A DNA stretch of 64,000 nt from assembly GCF_949987515.2 (NCBI RefSeq), contig NC_082694.2, positions 57,534,080-57,598,079 on the forward strand. Direction: 5' to 3'. This DNA comes from Delphinus delphis. Its lineage: Eukaryota > Chordata > Mammalia > Artiodactyla > Delphinidae. The translations under genes and the position numbers were made by a program. The number at the start of each line of letters is the position of its first letter. Within the stretch, counting starts at the first letter, position 1. Shown piece after piece: positions 24,071-36,569 of this stretch. The notes under the pieces were generated by a model. That model saw only the letters and a list, made by a program, of their open reading frames with translations. It did not search any database and had not been told where the DNA came from.

Positions 24071-27000
24071 TTCTATTTTTGAAAAATATATATTTCAAAT
24101 GAGCATTGATCTCTTCGCTTAAAGATGGCTTCAGCATTGGGGGGACATTAACTCCTCACCATAGCCAGCAGAGTCCTAGTCATATTTTGGGCTTTTGTTG
24201 ATACATATGAAAGGAATTATCCTGTCTTCACAGCCTAGTCAATTCTACTTACCTGTAAAGTATCAGTTTAAGGTCACAATGCTGTCTCTGACCATTCTGC
24301 CCCATGGTTTCCATACTGACTACATAGAAATCACATGTCCTTAATTGTCTAAATAGTACTTATTTCACTCTTTTAACAAAATCAGCCAAATATATGATTA
24401 AAGGTGGTGAATATTTTTGTCTTTAGAAAGCTTTGCTACACAAATAAATTGAAGAAGAAGTTTCTTAGACTCCATCGTCTTATCTTTTTGTTTGTTTGTT
24501 TCAGGAAAATATTGTCACAAGAGCCATAGTATGTATTCAAATCTAGCCCATTAGGAAAATAACCAGGTGATTCAGGATTGGTCTTGGTTGTAAGGAACAA
24601 AACGCAATTATGGCTTAAGTAGAACGATTATGTATTGGAAGAATATCAAGTAGCTCATAAAACTTATGTGCAGATTGGAGAATCTCAGGATCAGGAATAA
24701 AAAGGGAGGCTGTGGTACAGTGTCCGTGCTTGGGGTCAACACATCTGTTTAGGATTCCACATCTGAACACCCACTGCCATCCCTGGACTTTTAATTCCAT
24801 CACTGTTGCTGGACTTAAAATGCCACCAACACTGCAATGAATAACTTTTTAATTCTTCCTTAATTTTTGCATCACTCGTCTAGTTTCAGTAGTTTCACTC
24901 TTCTAGTTCCGGGCAGAGATTTGATTAGCAATGCCTAGGTAATTTATCTGTTTCCAATTATTTGGGGGGAGTGAATGGGGAATATGCAACCCCCTTGGAT
25001 CCTGTATCCCACCAGAATTTATTCAATGGGAGATTCCTTCCAAATAGATTTCTGTGCTTAAAATAATGAAAAATATCCAGTAGCAAGACCTCATTTCTTG
25101 GACATTTCGGCACAGTAGGTCTAGGATTGAAGACCCATCAGTATATCATGGAAACTATGAAATTAAATAGTCCTAGGCTCAAATCTGTCTCTTACTCTTA
25201 CAATTTGTATGCTGTTAAGTAACTAATATAATCTTCTCTGTAGCAGAATTCTCCGTGGGAGTAAGTCTGTTATGAGTTCCAAGCATCCCTGTACATTCTT
25301 CTAAATGTACCAGATTGCAAGAAGTGACCATCCTTGACACTGAGCCGTTTCTCTTAGACGGGAATTAAGCAGCCTAAGGCGACCACTACATAACTACCAT
25401 GCAGGTGTTCATTCTCCATAGGAGAGGGACTGACTTGTTTTCTGGTAGATAAAATGTAGCTGAGACCTTCATCCTGTTTTCCCTAGCTTTTTTAAAGGTA
25501 TAACATTTGTGACTTAAAAAAAAGACGGTTTAAGAAATTATGGTCATGGTAATCACGACCATGCTGCAGAGTCAAGAAGTAATACAGAAACCTGTAATAC
25601 TCTCAGTTTGGGCCTGAGAATGGAGGAACAATCTGAAAGCAGAAAATAACAAAATTGTCTGTTTATCTGACAATCAAGAAATGCCTTTGAGAAAACTTGT
25701 GAAAGGGGAAGAGAGAGTGTGACAGAAGAAGGAGGAGGAGTAAAAAGAGAAGGATGTATGAAAAAAGGAAGAAGAAAGAGTGGAAAGGAAGAAAAGAGGA
25801 GCTTATTTCCATCATATGTAATTTTATTTAAGTGCCTCAAAATAATAAATTATGCCAGATGAGTATGTGACAGAATGCATACAGTAATCAATTTATATAT
25901 TAATAGATGAATCACAGGGTAGGTAAAATTAGAAATAAGATGTTATGTTATTAATAAATAACTATATTTCATAAAAGAAAGTACTTTAAGGTAGGCATTG
26001 AGAGATAAATACTTTTGGGAGATTGACTACAAGGAATAGGGCTTTAAAAAAAAGATTGAAAAAGAAAAAAAAGTGTTGGGAAATTAGCGCAGTGTTAGAG
26101 AAAACTTTGAGTGAGTTAAAGATAATATCCAAACACCCAGAGAATTTAGATGCCGAGGAAAACTTCTGTTTTCTTTGGGAATACATTTTGGAGATACTCA
26201 TAAATTCAGAAGTTCTAATGAGGCTATGAGCAGGTGAAGATAAATTTTAAAAGACTACACCAATTTAACAAGAAGAGATTAGCAAGTATTGTTTGATTAA
26301 GTCCTTGATCAAACCCATCAGAGACTAATCTTCAAGGTCTTAACAGAGAAAGATTACATTCATCGGGTTATGCATTGAATAGTTGGCAGCAGAATAGTGA
26401 GGATTTCCCATATGGACCTTTACAAAAGATAAACTTCTGAAGGAATAGTTCACTGTACATCATCTCATTAATCTGCACCATGCCCTGGGAAATTAAATTG
26501 AGATAAGATTCTCATTTTAGAGTGAGAGATTGAAGTACAAAAATAATTAATAGCCTTATGTCGTGGATTAGAGCTAAAAGAAGACACAAATTTTCCCAGT
26601 ATCTCCCCAGAGCTGGCCTCAATCAAAGCAAGATAAGCAATTGCCTATTCCTGAGATCTGAGGAGCACCGGGAAAGCCTTCAAACGTTTCCCTTCAACAA
26701 TGTCAACAATATCTGCAATGCATTCTTTTGGATCAACAAGATTTTGATGACCAAATGAATGTAATGTAAACATCCCTGAGAGGATTAATGCATTACTACT
26801 TTAAGGTTCATTAGTTGCAGCAGATTTCTTTTTAACTACTTAATAAGGTCAAGGCACTGAAGAAATTGGCTTAAGAACATCTATTTTGACATATTAGAGA
26901 GGCAGGTTGTGAAGAGCTGCACAACCAGACATTAGAATGCCTAAAACCCTTATCATATTAAGGATTCAGTAAAAAAGAATTAAGAGGTGGAAGTGGCATA

Positions 27001-28754
27001 GTTAAGTAAAACAAACAAACAAAAAAAATGGTGGTTGAAGAAATTGTATCTACTGCTAAGATTTCCCAAGACCAATCCCTAATGAATACGTAAGTTTCAA
27101 TGGATAACACAATGTATGGATCCTTCTAGACTATGTGTGCCTTTCCCACTGCACATTATTATGGTTTAAATATGTGTCTTTTACACTGGACTGTAACTTC
27201 TCTGAAGTAAAAAAACTACACATCCATTTAACATATTTATTAAGCTCCCTGTATTTTCCAGACACTCTGATAAAATAATGAAAACTTCAAGGTCCCTGCC
27301 CTTAAGAATCGTAAGGACTAAATGTTATTTATCTTTACACCTCCCGCGCCAAGCAGAGTGATAGAAACTCTCAAACAACTCTAATTCTCTCATTAAACGA
27401 TATCACCTGTTTTATTTTCTTCAGAAGACAATAATACTTGTCCCATTCATAGAGTAATAAAATTAATTTGAAGAAATGTTCAGAGATCATACCAAGAATT
27501 ACTTCATTATATACCCAAGAAACAACTAGACAAAACTGAATATATCTAGTTACGTGGAAGTAAATTTGCCATTAAATGCTGTAAAACTTAGGGCCTAGAC
27601 AGTATCTATCACACTGTAAAGTCTCAATAAGACTTTCTCACTGAAATATAGAAGATGATGAAAACTTGCAAATTTCACTTCCCACTCTGCCTTCATATTC
27701 CAGTTGATTTGGAGCATTCGGAAGCTCAAGTAGAAACACTGAGATTCTGGGTGAGTCTTAAATATGCCTGCAAAAGTTGAGGGTTATCTCTGAAGAGAAC
27801 TATGGAAAATCTGATTAGGCTTGCCTTGTCAACATGGTAGCCACTAGACATTTAGATATAAATTAATATCATTTAGATATAAATTAATAAAAATTAAATA
27901 CTATTTAAATTTCAGTTTTTCAGTAACACTAGCCATGTTTCAAGGGTTCATTAGAGAAAAGCCGCCACACTGGATAGCACAGGTATAGAACATTTCCCCC
28001 ACAGTAAGAAGTTCTACTACATTGTTTGTCTAGTCATAGGGCTGCACCTTGAGGTGAGAAAACAAATTAGATATTTGTTTTTGGCCTAAGTTATGCATTT
28101 GGGTCATACCTAAATTAATTTAGTATAAAAGTGGAATATTAAAAATTTAGTTCTTTGGGGAAGAAACAGTATAACTACTCTGAACTGAAATCTTTAAGTG
28201 GCTAAAAGCATTATATTGATTTAGCTAGCTTAATCTAAAAATAAGCAAGGTAAATTTACAGTACTATTAAAAGCTACGATGGAGGGAATCTAGAAGGAGC
28301 CAATCCTACATGATAAGAAAATATCTATGACTCACCCCTCTCCCAGTCATTCCTTAAGAATAAAATCACATTTAATATAATATATAATTTAAGCTCAACC
28401 TAGTACAGGCATCATTGTCTTACAGTCATTTAAAGTAGTTCACATGCATTTATTTACACTTCATCCTACCCATTTCTGAATAATTTTTTCCTTAGTGGTT
28501 TAATAGGGATCATGTAAGTAGAATTTGAAAAAAAATCAATTTTATATTTATCAAAATATTCTCCAAGCTAGAGGAACCTCTATTCTCTGTTGCACCTCTC
28601 AACCATTTGTTTTTCTTACCTGAAATATGAGAAGTTCTTTATTTCCCTAGGTAGTCCATTTAGTTGTTGAACACTGTAACTCTTCACTTTTCTGTAATCC
28701 CAAAGTGGAAAATAACACAACTCTTCATCTAAATTCTATAATCCTCCAGAGGAA
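24071..28754. other. Unassigned, mostly single-copy-looking DNA
   Basis: 4.7 kb with no gene. Weak fragments only: a MIR-like stretch near 25165-25245, a reverse MIR-like stretch near 26455-26555, and an old-repeat-like piece at 27250-27310 (aaggtccctgcccttaagaa). There is also a 21-bp tandem pair at about 27848-27890 (catttagatataaattaat twice) and a small (GTTT)n at 24486. The purine tract is listed separately. Confidence 0.35.
25700..25802 (+). repeat. Purine-rich low-complexity tract
   Basis: About 100 bp made almost entirely of A and G on the plus strand (gaagaaggaggaggag, aaaaaaggaagaagaaagag), with few pyrimidine interruptions. Simple-sequence DNA, not coding. Confidence 0.8.
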
Positions 28755-29065
28755 AAGGTCATCTAGCCTTTGATTCAACATTTCCAGTGATGCTTTTGAA
28801 ATCATCCCTATTCATTCAGGTTTTATGCCATGATGTTTTTTTCTTATGTGTATTGGAACACCAATTCTACCCATTGATTCATTCTTTAAGTTGCTAAGGA
28901 TACACAGAGAAAGTCTTATCCGCCTTTCACAAGACAGCACTTCAATTACTTTAAGATAACTATCATGTCCCACTGTCCTCCAAGGCTCCTATTTTCTCAA
29001 GCTTAAATATCATCAGTTTCCTCATTCATTCCTTCCTGCCTAAGTCTTCCTGCTGTTTGAGTGGT
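28755..29065 (+). mobile_element. L3/CR1 LINE remnant, upstream piece
   Basis: Ancient CR1-clade LINE. The clearest landmarks are aagataactatcatgtccca, then ctccaaggctcctattttct, caagcttaaatatcatcagt and ttcctcattcattccttcct. These match the order atcatgtcccccc / ttctcaaggctaaacat / cagttccttcaacc...cctcat of the family near its 3' end. The matching downstream piece is at 30665-30955. Confidence 0.6.
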
Positions 29066-29458
29066 CTTCTGTCAATAGAACTTACAGATCATTTTCTTCA
29101 CCCCTGATGAGTTGCCAAAAGATTAAGTGCCAACCATGAGTTATTCACTGCGCTAGACTTTATGCGGCTGTAGGAAGCAAAATCAACAACTTCAATCTCT
29201 TTTCCTGCCAACCAAGAATATATCAGGGAAGCTCTTAATATTGGTCAGGTAACTGGTGAGCCTCTATTTTCTGCCTGTAGACATCAGTAAGTTTTAATAT
29301 TGCTAAATGTTATAGTTACTTTCGGGAAGTCCATTTATGAGAGGGGGCACCAGACAAAGTAACAATAATATGAAAATGAAATGTATTTGATGTAATTATG
29401 GCCTTGGTGTTGTCATAAGAAAGGGGAAAGAGGCAAAGGCATTGAAAGCAGTAGGTAA

Positions 29459-29462
<4 letters not shown>
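29066..29462. other. Unassigned DNA
   Basis: Sequence between the L3 piece and the AC microsatellite. 29125-29200 resembles an old interspersed repeat (ttattcactgcgctagactt) but cannot be named. Confidence 0.35.
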
Positions 29463-29506
<44 letters not shown>

Positions 29507-29512
29507 CTCACA
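29463..29512. repeat. (AC)n microsatellite
   Basis: About 19 AC units ending in ctctctcacacc. On the opposite strand it creates a spurious MCVCVCV frame. Confidence 0.95.
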
Positions 29513-29715
29513 CCTTGCTGGCTGGAGTATATCACACAGGAGCAAGAGATATAACCATCAAGGGAAAGTTTGGTAAATTGTAATTCAGTGAGATGAATAA
29601 CAACTTCACAAGAAAATATTTCATAAAGGAATATAAAGGAAAAGCCAGAATTTTGATAAAAATTATTTCTAATACATGCAAACTAAGAAAGATTAGCAGC
29701 CAGCAAATACAAATA

Positions 29716-29765
29716 ACTTATAGAAGTCAAGTAAGAATAAACTTATAGAAATCAAGTAAGAATAA
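29716..29765 (+). repeat. 25-bp tandem duplication
   Basis: acttatagaagtcaagtaag (29716 on) is repeated from 29741 with one base change (agtc/aatc). It lies at the start of the old L1 segment. Confidence 0.9.
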
Positions 29766-30420
29766 TTTAAAACAACCAATAGCAGAAACAAGCAAAAGTT
29801 TTGAATTCATGGGGAAGAAATTCACACGGCCAAGAACAGATGCTCAATTTCACTAGTAAAAAGCACCATAAAATGTAATTAATTAAAATTCTATCCATAA
29901 GATTTGCAACAAACTTGTTAATTTAAGTGAGTAAATAGTAACTCTCTTCTTGCTGGTATGAATCTAAACTGGTCTTCCAACTTTGAGAGCAATTTTACAA
30001 TATCAACTAAATTGAATTGTTTGAATAAGTAAAAATTATAAATAATCTACACATTCATTGAGAATGAGAAAAAATGTATATTGTGGATGTAATCACACAC
30101 CTGACTATGCTACAATATTTTAATAGATGGACTAAAGCTACGTATGTTAATGTTACTAAATCTCAACAACAATGTTGAGTAAAAATATGTATTTAAATGT
30201 TAAAGCATTCACGGAAACTTTTGGCAAAACTAGTAAATCACTGAGGGAAGGATATACACCCAAATAGGAATTGGGGGTTATTTCAGGGGAGAAACAAGTG
30301 ATTAGTGTTAGGAGAGCTATTCAAAGAGCACTTAATATACTTAATATAGTTTAATATTATTAGAATTTCTGTGGTGAGAAAGTTTTCATACATTTCACAA
30401 GTAAATTCTTTAATTTTTTA
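29766..30420 (+). mobile_element. LINE-1 ORF2/3' fragment (very old L1ME-like)
   Basis: Degraded L1. Landmarks in order are ggccaagaacagatgctcaa, tttcactagtaaaaagcacc, cttcttgctggtatgaatct, ctttgagagcaattttacaa, then sequence equivalent to the 3' UTR (gagaaacaagtgattagtgt). It lies between two pieces of an L3 element, which implies later insertion into it. Assignment is from landmark order; divergence is high. Confidence 0.5.
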
Positions 30421-30664
30421 GAATTTTAGAATTTTTTTAGAATTTTTTATTTTCACAAGTAAATTAAAGTAAAATTACATAAATATAAAATAAAATCATA
30501 TATATACATATGTTATATGTGTACGTCTGAAGCCTACACTTACTCATAGAAACTGGATGGCTATGAATAAACTTATGCAGCAAATGCTAAAAAATGACTT
30601 TCTGGTCATCATACTTAGATGACATTTCTTAATATCCACATGCCCTTCTTCACAATCCCTATCA

Positions 30665-30955
30665 TGTCACTTTAAAATTGTGACACTCATATCTAAAAAC
30701 TGCATTCCAAGTTGAGTCTACCCAGCCTAAAGTAAAGGGAAGGCTAAAAGTAAGGCCAGTACTTTTTCTGTTTTCAATATGTATTTTACGAACACAGCCT
30801 AAGATTATGTTAGCTTTTATTGTAACTTCATCCTATAGTTGTCCCATATTGTGCTTATATTCAGTCAAATGACCTGATCAATTTTCATAGATGATATTTG
30901 TAAGCCATGGACAGAGTCTCTATTCCAGTCTGTAGACTCATTATCTCTTTAATAT
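30665..30955 (+). mobile_element. L3/CR1 LINE remnant, downstream piece
   Basis: Continues the CR1-clade element: actgcattccaagttgagtc, cacagcctaagattatgtta, gcttttattgtaacttcatc, catattgtgcttatattcag. This corresponds to the gcagcccaagattgcattagc...catattgagcttgtagtc region of mammalian L3/CR1. Extremely old, with no coding potential. Confidence 0.65.
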
Positions 30956-31089
30956 TCACCCAGTTCTCACACAACATGATGTGCAGACACTTATCACACA
31001 AATCACTGTCTCTTGGTCTCCACAAATGAAGTAGACATCCGTACATTGACACAAACATCTGTTGTGTCATGCCATTTATCCATGCCATT

Positions 31090-31510
31090 CCAGGGAAGTT
31101 GAAGGCAAGGAGCAATGTGACCCAAGTTAAGGGAGACCAATATGTTCAGAGGTGAACATATAACATGAGCTATTCCATTCTTGTTTCCATTCTGGGAGAC
31201 AGATTCCCTCTCTCTTTCTCTCTCTGGCTCTGGCTCTGGCTCTTGCTCTCTCATGTTCTCTCTCCCTCCTCTCTCCCTCTTTCCCTCTCCCTTTGCCTCT
31301 CTCTCTCTCTCTCTCTTTCAACAATGTGGGATACAATATGAGTGTGAAGCCTGGAACTGCAGCCATTTTGCTATCATGAGGGAAACACAGAGAGGAGAGC
31401 AGAGAATTTGACTGACTGAACTGGAATCATCTTCCTGACTGTGCCTCATCCCCAATTTTTAGTCTCACATTCTTGATACATGTAAATAATAAACTCTTCA
31501 ACCTTTAAAA
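31090..31510 (+). mobile_element. Probable degraded LTR with TC-rich insert
   Basis: The segment has LTR-like features: caatgtgacccaagttaagg, gcctggaactgcagccattt, tgctatcatgagggaaacac and a late poly-A signal region (gtaaataataaactcttcaa). A 115-bp pyrimidine-rich simple tract (31204-31318) sits in the middle. No terminal duplication identified. Family uncertain. Confidence 0.4.
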
Positions 31511-32922
31511 AAGAGGGAGTAGAGTTCAGGACTGTGATCAAATCGTTACCTTGAAACTTGAGCTTTTAAGTTAATGAAAAAACTAATTCCTGTCATTATT
31601 TTAAAGAGTGGAGATGAGTCTTCTTTTAATTATAAATGAAAATGTCTTAGCTGATAACAATTTGATTTAAGAAAGAGGAGTGTTACATGTAACAGGTCCG
31701 GAATGTGAAATGGGTCGCAGTTAGGAGGAAACAGTAAAGTGAGCATACTGCATTAAAAAACTGACAATCTTTACTATTAAGTTAATTATTTTTTCTCAAA
31801 CAGTAGTTTATTATTCCCTGATTAGCAGAACATACGCTACAAGGCTACAGACTTAAGATATTTGGCAGGAAATTTTCAGTAGGCTAGACTGTGTTGGCTA
31901 CTCACAGCCTTGAGGAAGTGCTGCTAGAAAGAATTCTTGCACTAAAGCTTACCATTCTGAGATCAGAGAGGGAAGAAAAACTTGTTTTTCTGGAAGAACA
32001 CTTTTCTAAATATAATCTGTAATACAGTTTGGCTGAGAACGGGTATGTGATCATTTATACATATTCAGGGTTTGGAAAGCCAGATCTCTGTCCTTGCTGG
32101 CTAGTAGCAGCAGAGACAAGGAGGAAGGAGACGTAGCAGAAACAAGTTTGAGGCCCAGGAATAGTGAGGCCAGCTCCAAAGCACCTTTGTCAAGCTTTCT
32201 CCACCTTAAAAAGTGTGATGACTCCTCATTAAGGAGATGTTGCGGGCTCAACCTAGAGTAAAGCATAGCTATCCTTAACTAACCACCTACCCTTCATTTT
32301 CACATCATCCAACACAGTGGACATCAAAGGGACCCTAGAATTGGCAGTGCAACTACATACACCAAGGCTGAGCATCAATAAACAAAAATTCCAAGGCTAT
32401 GTCCTAGGCTCAAAGACTACAGAATGCCAACGGCTCTGGCTTTCGTTGTAATATATGCAAGCAAATAGACCAGAGACCTACATGCTTTTAAAGGAGCTAT
32501 CTATCCCACAAAGCCCCAGTCTGACTTATCACCTTTTGTTACTACTCAACACAGAGGGCCACCTTGGGGTCTTAACTCATAGTAACAGAAAATGTGTTTC
32601 AAAAGCAGCCAACACCCAGGTTTTCACCTGAGGTTCCGATTAATCAATTCCCTCTTCTCCATTTCAGTTAAAAGATACCTTTGTCCAAGTCATTTTAAAT
32701 CTTTATTCTATGACAAATATTTAAACCTTCCATTCCTGTTACACTTTCCCCGTGAATTTGTTTCTGAAAAGTCAGTCAATTGCCATTATGCGATAACTTT
32801 ACCTGATAATTATGAAGTGGCAAACAGACTAACAGCTCACATAACTCAGGCCAGGCTGACCTTTCATTCAGTGATACGTTTTGGGAAACAGAGTTTGAAG
32901 GATAGTGTATGTTCAGCTCAAA
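31511..32922. other. Unassigned DNA
   Basis: No gene. A 155-codon frame (32592-33059) is open mainly by chance; its last third is translated from the adjacent CHR SINE (GAQWLGIRLPMQETQVQSLV). Confidence 0.45.
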
Positions 32923-32934
32923 GCACCAAAAGTG

Positions 32935-33252
32935 GGACTTCCCTGGGGGCGCAGTGGTTAGGAATCCGCCTGCCAATGCAGGAGACACAGGTTCAATCCC
33001 TGGTCTGGGAAGATCCCACAGGCCACGGAGCAACTAAGTCCGTGTGCCACAAATACTGAGCCGGCATGCCCGCGCGCCTAAAGCCTATGCTGCACAACAA
33101 GAGAAGCCACCGCAACGAGAAGCCTGCGCACCGCAACGAAGAGTATCCCTCACTCGACGCAACTAGAGAAAGCCCGCGCGCAGCAATGAAGACTCAGCGA
33201 AGCCAAAATAAATAAAATAAGTAGATTTTTCCAAAAAAATATTTTAAAAAAC
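32935..33252 (+). mobile_element. CHR-type SINE, long form
   Basis: Opens ggacttccctgggggcgcag, with a B-box-like caggttcaatccctgg, a body with gtgccacaaatactgagccg, and a long A-rich tail. A 12-bp duplication with one mismatch, gcaccaaaagtg / gcaacaaaagtg, flanks it (32923-32934 and 33253-33264). More diverged than the short-form copies at 42.3, 46.1 and 62.9 kb. Confidence 0.92.
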
Positions 33253-33465
33253 GCAACAAAAGTGAGGGCAAATCATTTGCAAGATTATTAAAGACATGGA
33301 TTACAGCATAACAGCACTCACTGTAATGCTCGTGGGAGGAAGCTGCACGTCTGTTCACAGACATTGAGGGTGGGCAGCTCTGAGGAGTCCAGTATAGATT
33401 GATATCTGTGCTCTGATTCACATAGTTTTATCTTCTACAAATCACATCTTTTGAATCCTTCATTT

Positions 33466-33619
33466 TTTTTAATTTATTTTATTCAAGGATAGCCGATTTA
33501 TAATGTGTTAATTTCTGCTGTACAGCAAAGTGCTTAAGTTGTACATACATATACATTCTTTTTCATATTCTTTTCCATTATGGTTTATCACAGTATATTG
33601 AATGTAGTTCCCTGTGCTA
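33466..33619 (-). mobile_element. LINE-1 3' end, very short
   Basis: A 154-bp reverse L1 3' tail: poly-T, then aatgtgttaatttctgctgt, ttttccattatggtttatca and gtagttccctgtgcta. A perfect 13-bp duplication, gaatccttcattt, lies at 33453-33465 and 33620-33632, so this is a complete, severely 5'-truncated insertion. Confidence 0.92.
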
Positions 33620-33632
33620 GAATCCTTCATTT

Positions 33633-34136
33633 CTGATGGCTCATAATTTATGAGAATTCATACAGATGAAACATTTTACAACTATAAAATGCTATATATA
33701 TAAAACAATTCTTTTTGGAGATAAGGAAAAAGAGAACTCAAATCCCTTGAAAAAAAATTAAGTGACCTTGTAGACCAGAACAATGAATTAAAAAAAAATG
33801 TTTTATTTAGGAATGAAAACTTGGCTCTGGAGACTCCTGCAATAAGTTGATAACAGTATGGTAAACTGACGCTATCCAATTAAAGTCATACATTACCTTT
33901 GAATAAAAACTGGTGAATATCAATGAAAAATAATTATTTAAATTGCAGTGCATTGCAACAAAGCAATACCTTGGATAAATCATTTAAGAGCAATGCAAAA
34001 TCATAATAAGCTCATTGGCTGCAATAAAAGAAATTATTCTGATTTATCTTCAAGTGGAACAATTTTAAAACCTTCCTTTATTTCTTCTTATTAAAATTTA
34101 CTTGAGAGAGGTAATACAGGAAAACCTTTGTTTTTT
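33633..34136. other. Unassigned AT-rich DNA
   Basis: No gene or repeat recognised. Confidence 0.4.
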
Positions 34137-34148
34137 AAAGGCATTGTA

Positions 34149-34430
34149 AGGGGATAACAGTGGAGGGGGGAGATAAATTAGGAGTTTAGGATTAAAATAT
34201 ATACACTACTATATATAAAATAAACAACAAGGACCTACTGTATAGCATAGGGAACTATACTCAATATCTTGTAATAACCTATATTGGAAAATAATCTGAA
34301 AAAGAATATATATATGTATAACTGAATCACTTACCTGTACACTTGGAACTAACACAACATTGTAAATTAACTATACTTCAATTAAAAAAACTACTAATAT
34401 AAATAAATAAATAAATAAATAAATGTTACA
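34149..34430 (+). mobile_element. LINE-1 3' end, artiodactyl/cetacean type
   Basis: 5'-truncated insertion: acaacaaggacctactgtat, atagcatagggaactatact, gtaataacctatattggaaa, ggaactaacacaacattgta, ending in an A-tail that has become (AAAT)n. A 12-bp duplication with one mismatch, aaaggcattgta / aaaggcattata, lies at 34137-34148 and 34431-34442; its left edge tt/aaagg fits the L1 endonuclease target. Confidence 0.9.
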
Positions 34431-34442
34431 AAAGGCATTATA

Positions 34443-35163
34443 GTAATACCTTATGCCTAATTTTCTAAGCAGCTCCACTGGAAGAGCCTCAACTTAGCCA
34501 CAGGTCTTCTGACTCCAAGGTGAGAATTCTTTCCCATAGACTGTGCTGAATGTGATGATGAGTTGCAATACAGGTGCTCACATGCACACACACATCCACA
34601 CTGATTTGGGGGAGATTCTGCCTCTAAGATACATGATGACATGATAAATGAAAAGAAATAACCAAGCATCTGTGTTTAGAAAGGCTACACCTCTCAGAGA
34701 ATCTGTGCATGTTCTTCTGTTTCTCTCATGACCCTGAATTTTGTATTTTTCTTACTAAAGAGGAAAGAGGTTATATTGAGTTGTGAGGAACACAGGACCC
34801 AGCTCTACCGTAGATATCAAGCTTCTGATTGGCAAAGGGATCTCAAAGCTGTAGGCTAGTGTGTCATATTTGTAAGACTAAAGTCTTTGTTAAATGACAT
34901 GAGTTACAAGGACAACTATTTTCTATTTAAGTAAATAGAAAATTTACTTAAGTTTTTGGGTGAGCCTTCTGGGTTTATGAATGCAAGGAATTTGCAACAG
35001 ATGGAATATTCTAAGTTACTGACTTCTCAGAAAACTTTTAATACTTTTTAGCATTACATTTCCAAATTTTCTGGCAAACTCTATTTGGAAAACTCAGAAT
35101 GTTGAAAGTGAGAAATCACCTGCACTTCATAGAAAACAAACCAGAGACCCTGAGCATGTATAT
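34443..35163. other. Unassigned DNA with overlapping palindromes
   Basis: No gene. Two interlocking perfect inverted repeats at 34918-34951: attttctattt/aaatagaaaat with a 4-nt loop, and ttaagtaaat/atttacttaa with a 5-nt loop. Confidence 0.5.
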
Positions 35164-35637
35164 TGTAATGGTTAATTTTATGTGTCAATTTAACTGGGCC
35201 GTGAGGCACCCAGATATTTGGTCAAATATTATTCTGGGTGTTTCTGTGAGAGCAATTTTGGATGAGATGAAAATTTAAATCGATAGACTGAATAAAGCAC
35301 ATTGCTCTCCATAATGTTTGTGGGCATCATCCAATAAACTGAAGGCCTGAATAGGACCAAAATGCTGATCCTCCCCCAAGTAACAAAATTATTTTTGCCT
35401 GATGATCTTCAAACTGGGACATCAACTTTTTCCTGCCTTCAGAGTCAAGCTGAAATATCAGTTCTTCCTAGGTCTCGAGCCTGCTGGCCTTTGAACTGGA
35501 ACTATATCATCAGTTCTCCTGAGTCTCCAGCTTGCCAACTCACTCTGTACGTGTTGGGACTTGCCAGCCTCCATAACTGTGTGAGCCAATTCCTCGTACA
35601 TTCTATTGGTTCTGTTCCTTTGGAGAACTCTAATACA
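35164..35637 (+). mobile_element. Solo LTR-like element
   Basis: Opens tgtaatggttaattttatgt and closes ctctaataca (TG...CA). Internal landmarks are gcacccagatatttggtcaa, attctgggtgtttctgtgag, ggtctcgagcctgctggcct and cttgccagcctccataactg. It matches a common mammalian LTR-type repeat whose exact name I cannot assign. An imperfect 5-bp duplication (tatat/tatgt) flanks it. No internal viral genes. Confidence 0.7.
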
Positions 35638-36569
35638 TATGTTCCTACATGGTGAGAATTGTATGTAAAAATATTACCAACTTTTTCTAATTAACATTCA
35701 TTCATATATATATATGTTTGTGTGTGTGTTTACTAATTAATGATAGGAAAACAGGGGAAATAATTCTACGTATCTATATTGTCTGTACCTCCACTGAATA
35801 GCCTCTATTCTGCTAACCCTGGAAATAGATATAAAATTACTAAACTCTCCATTATACCACATACAGAATAGTAGCTGACCCTCCTCAGAAAGATTTTTAC
35901 CCAAGTGAGAGTATCATTTTCAGATTTCTACCCCAACCCTCACTTATCACTTTGGAAATAGTTTGTGGAATCCACATCCCTTTTAACTTTCCAAACACTC
36001 CTTAGAGTAATCCCTACAGAATCATGGCAAATTGCAGTAAACTTAGAAATAAAGAAATGGATTTTCATTTATGGTTTAGTTTGTTTCTGACTATATGTAG
36101 AAAAAGCACTTGAAGGAGGAGAAAGAAGTTTATAATGAAAGTACAGACTGTATGGAGAGCCAGTTAGAAAAGGCTTTTCAATATTACACAATTGGCTTTA
36201 TACAAATCAAGGAAAAACAGTGTGTGGGAAAGAATATGTTGCTAATGTCTAAGAAGCTACAAGAAAGCCTGAACAAGATAGGGCTTGCCTGTGAGCAAGG
36301 CACAGTTGCAATATAAGGTGGTTGTGGTAGAATCTGTTTTATATGCCAGACCAGCATGGCCTCCTACAACCTATGTGGATTTGATGGGCTGCCAGTCATG
36401 CTATCCCTCTGGCTATCATAAGCTTCCAGCAACGGCCATAAGACTTCTGAATGCCTATCACGAAGCTTTATATATAGGACCTGGATGAAAGAGGTTCTCT
36501 CTTCCTTTTGAGTTGGCAAACATTGAGTTTCATAAGGTTGGATCTATTAGCAGGTACACTCCTCTCTCA
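35638..36569. other. Unassigned DNA
   Basis: No gene. A small (TA)n(TG)n tract at 35704-35732. Frames at 36110-36488 overlap and have no domain. The stretch 36290-36560 is somewhat richer in GC but not recognised. Confidence 0.4.

Noticed and set aside
32592..33059. 155-codon open frame, the longest plus-strand frame outside L1
   Set aside because: The last third is translated from the CHR SINE starting at 32935 (GAQWLGIRLPM...), and the rest has no domain, exon structure or sensible start context.
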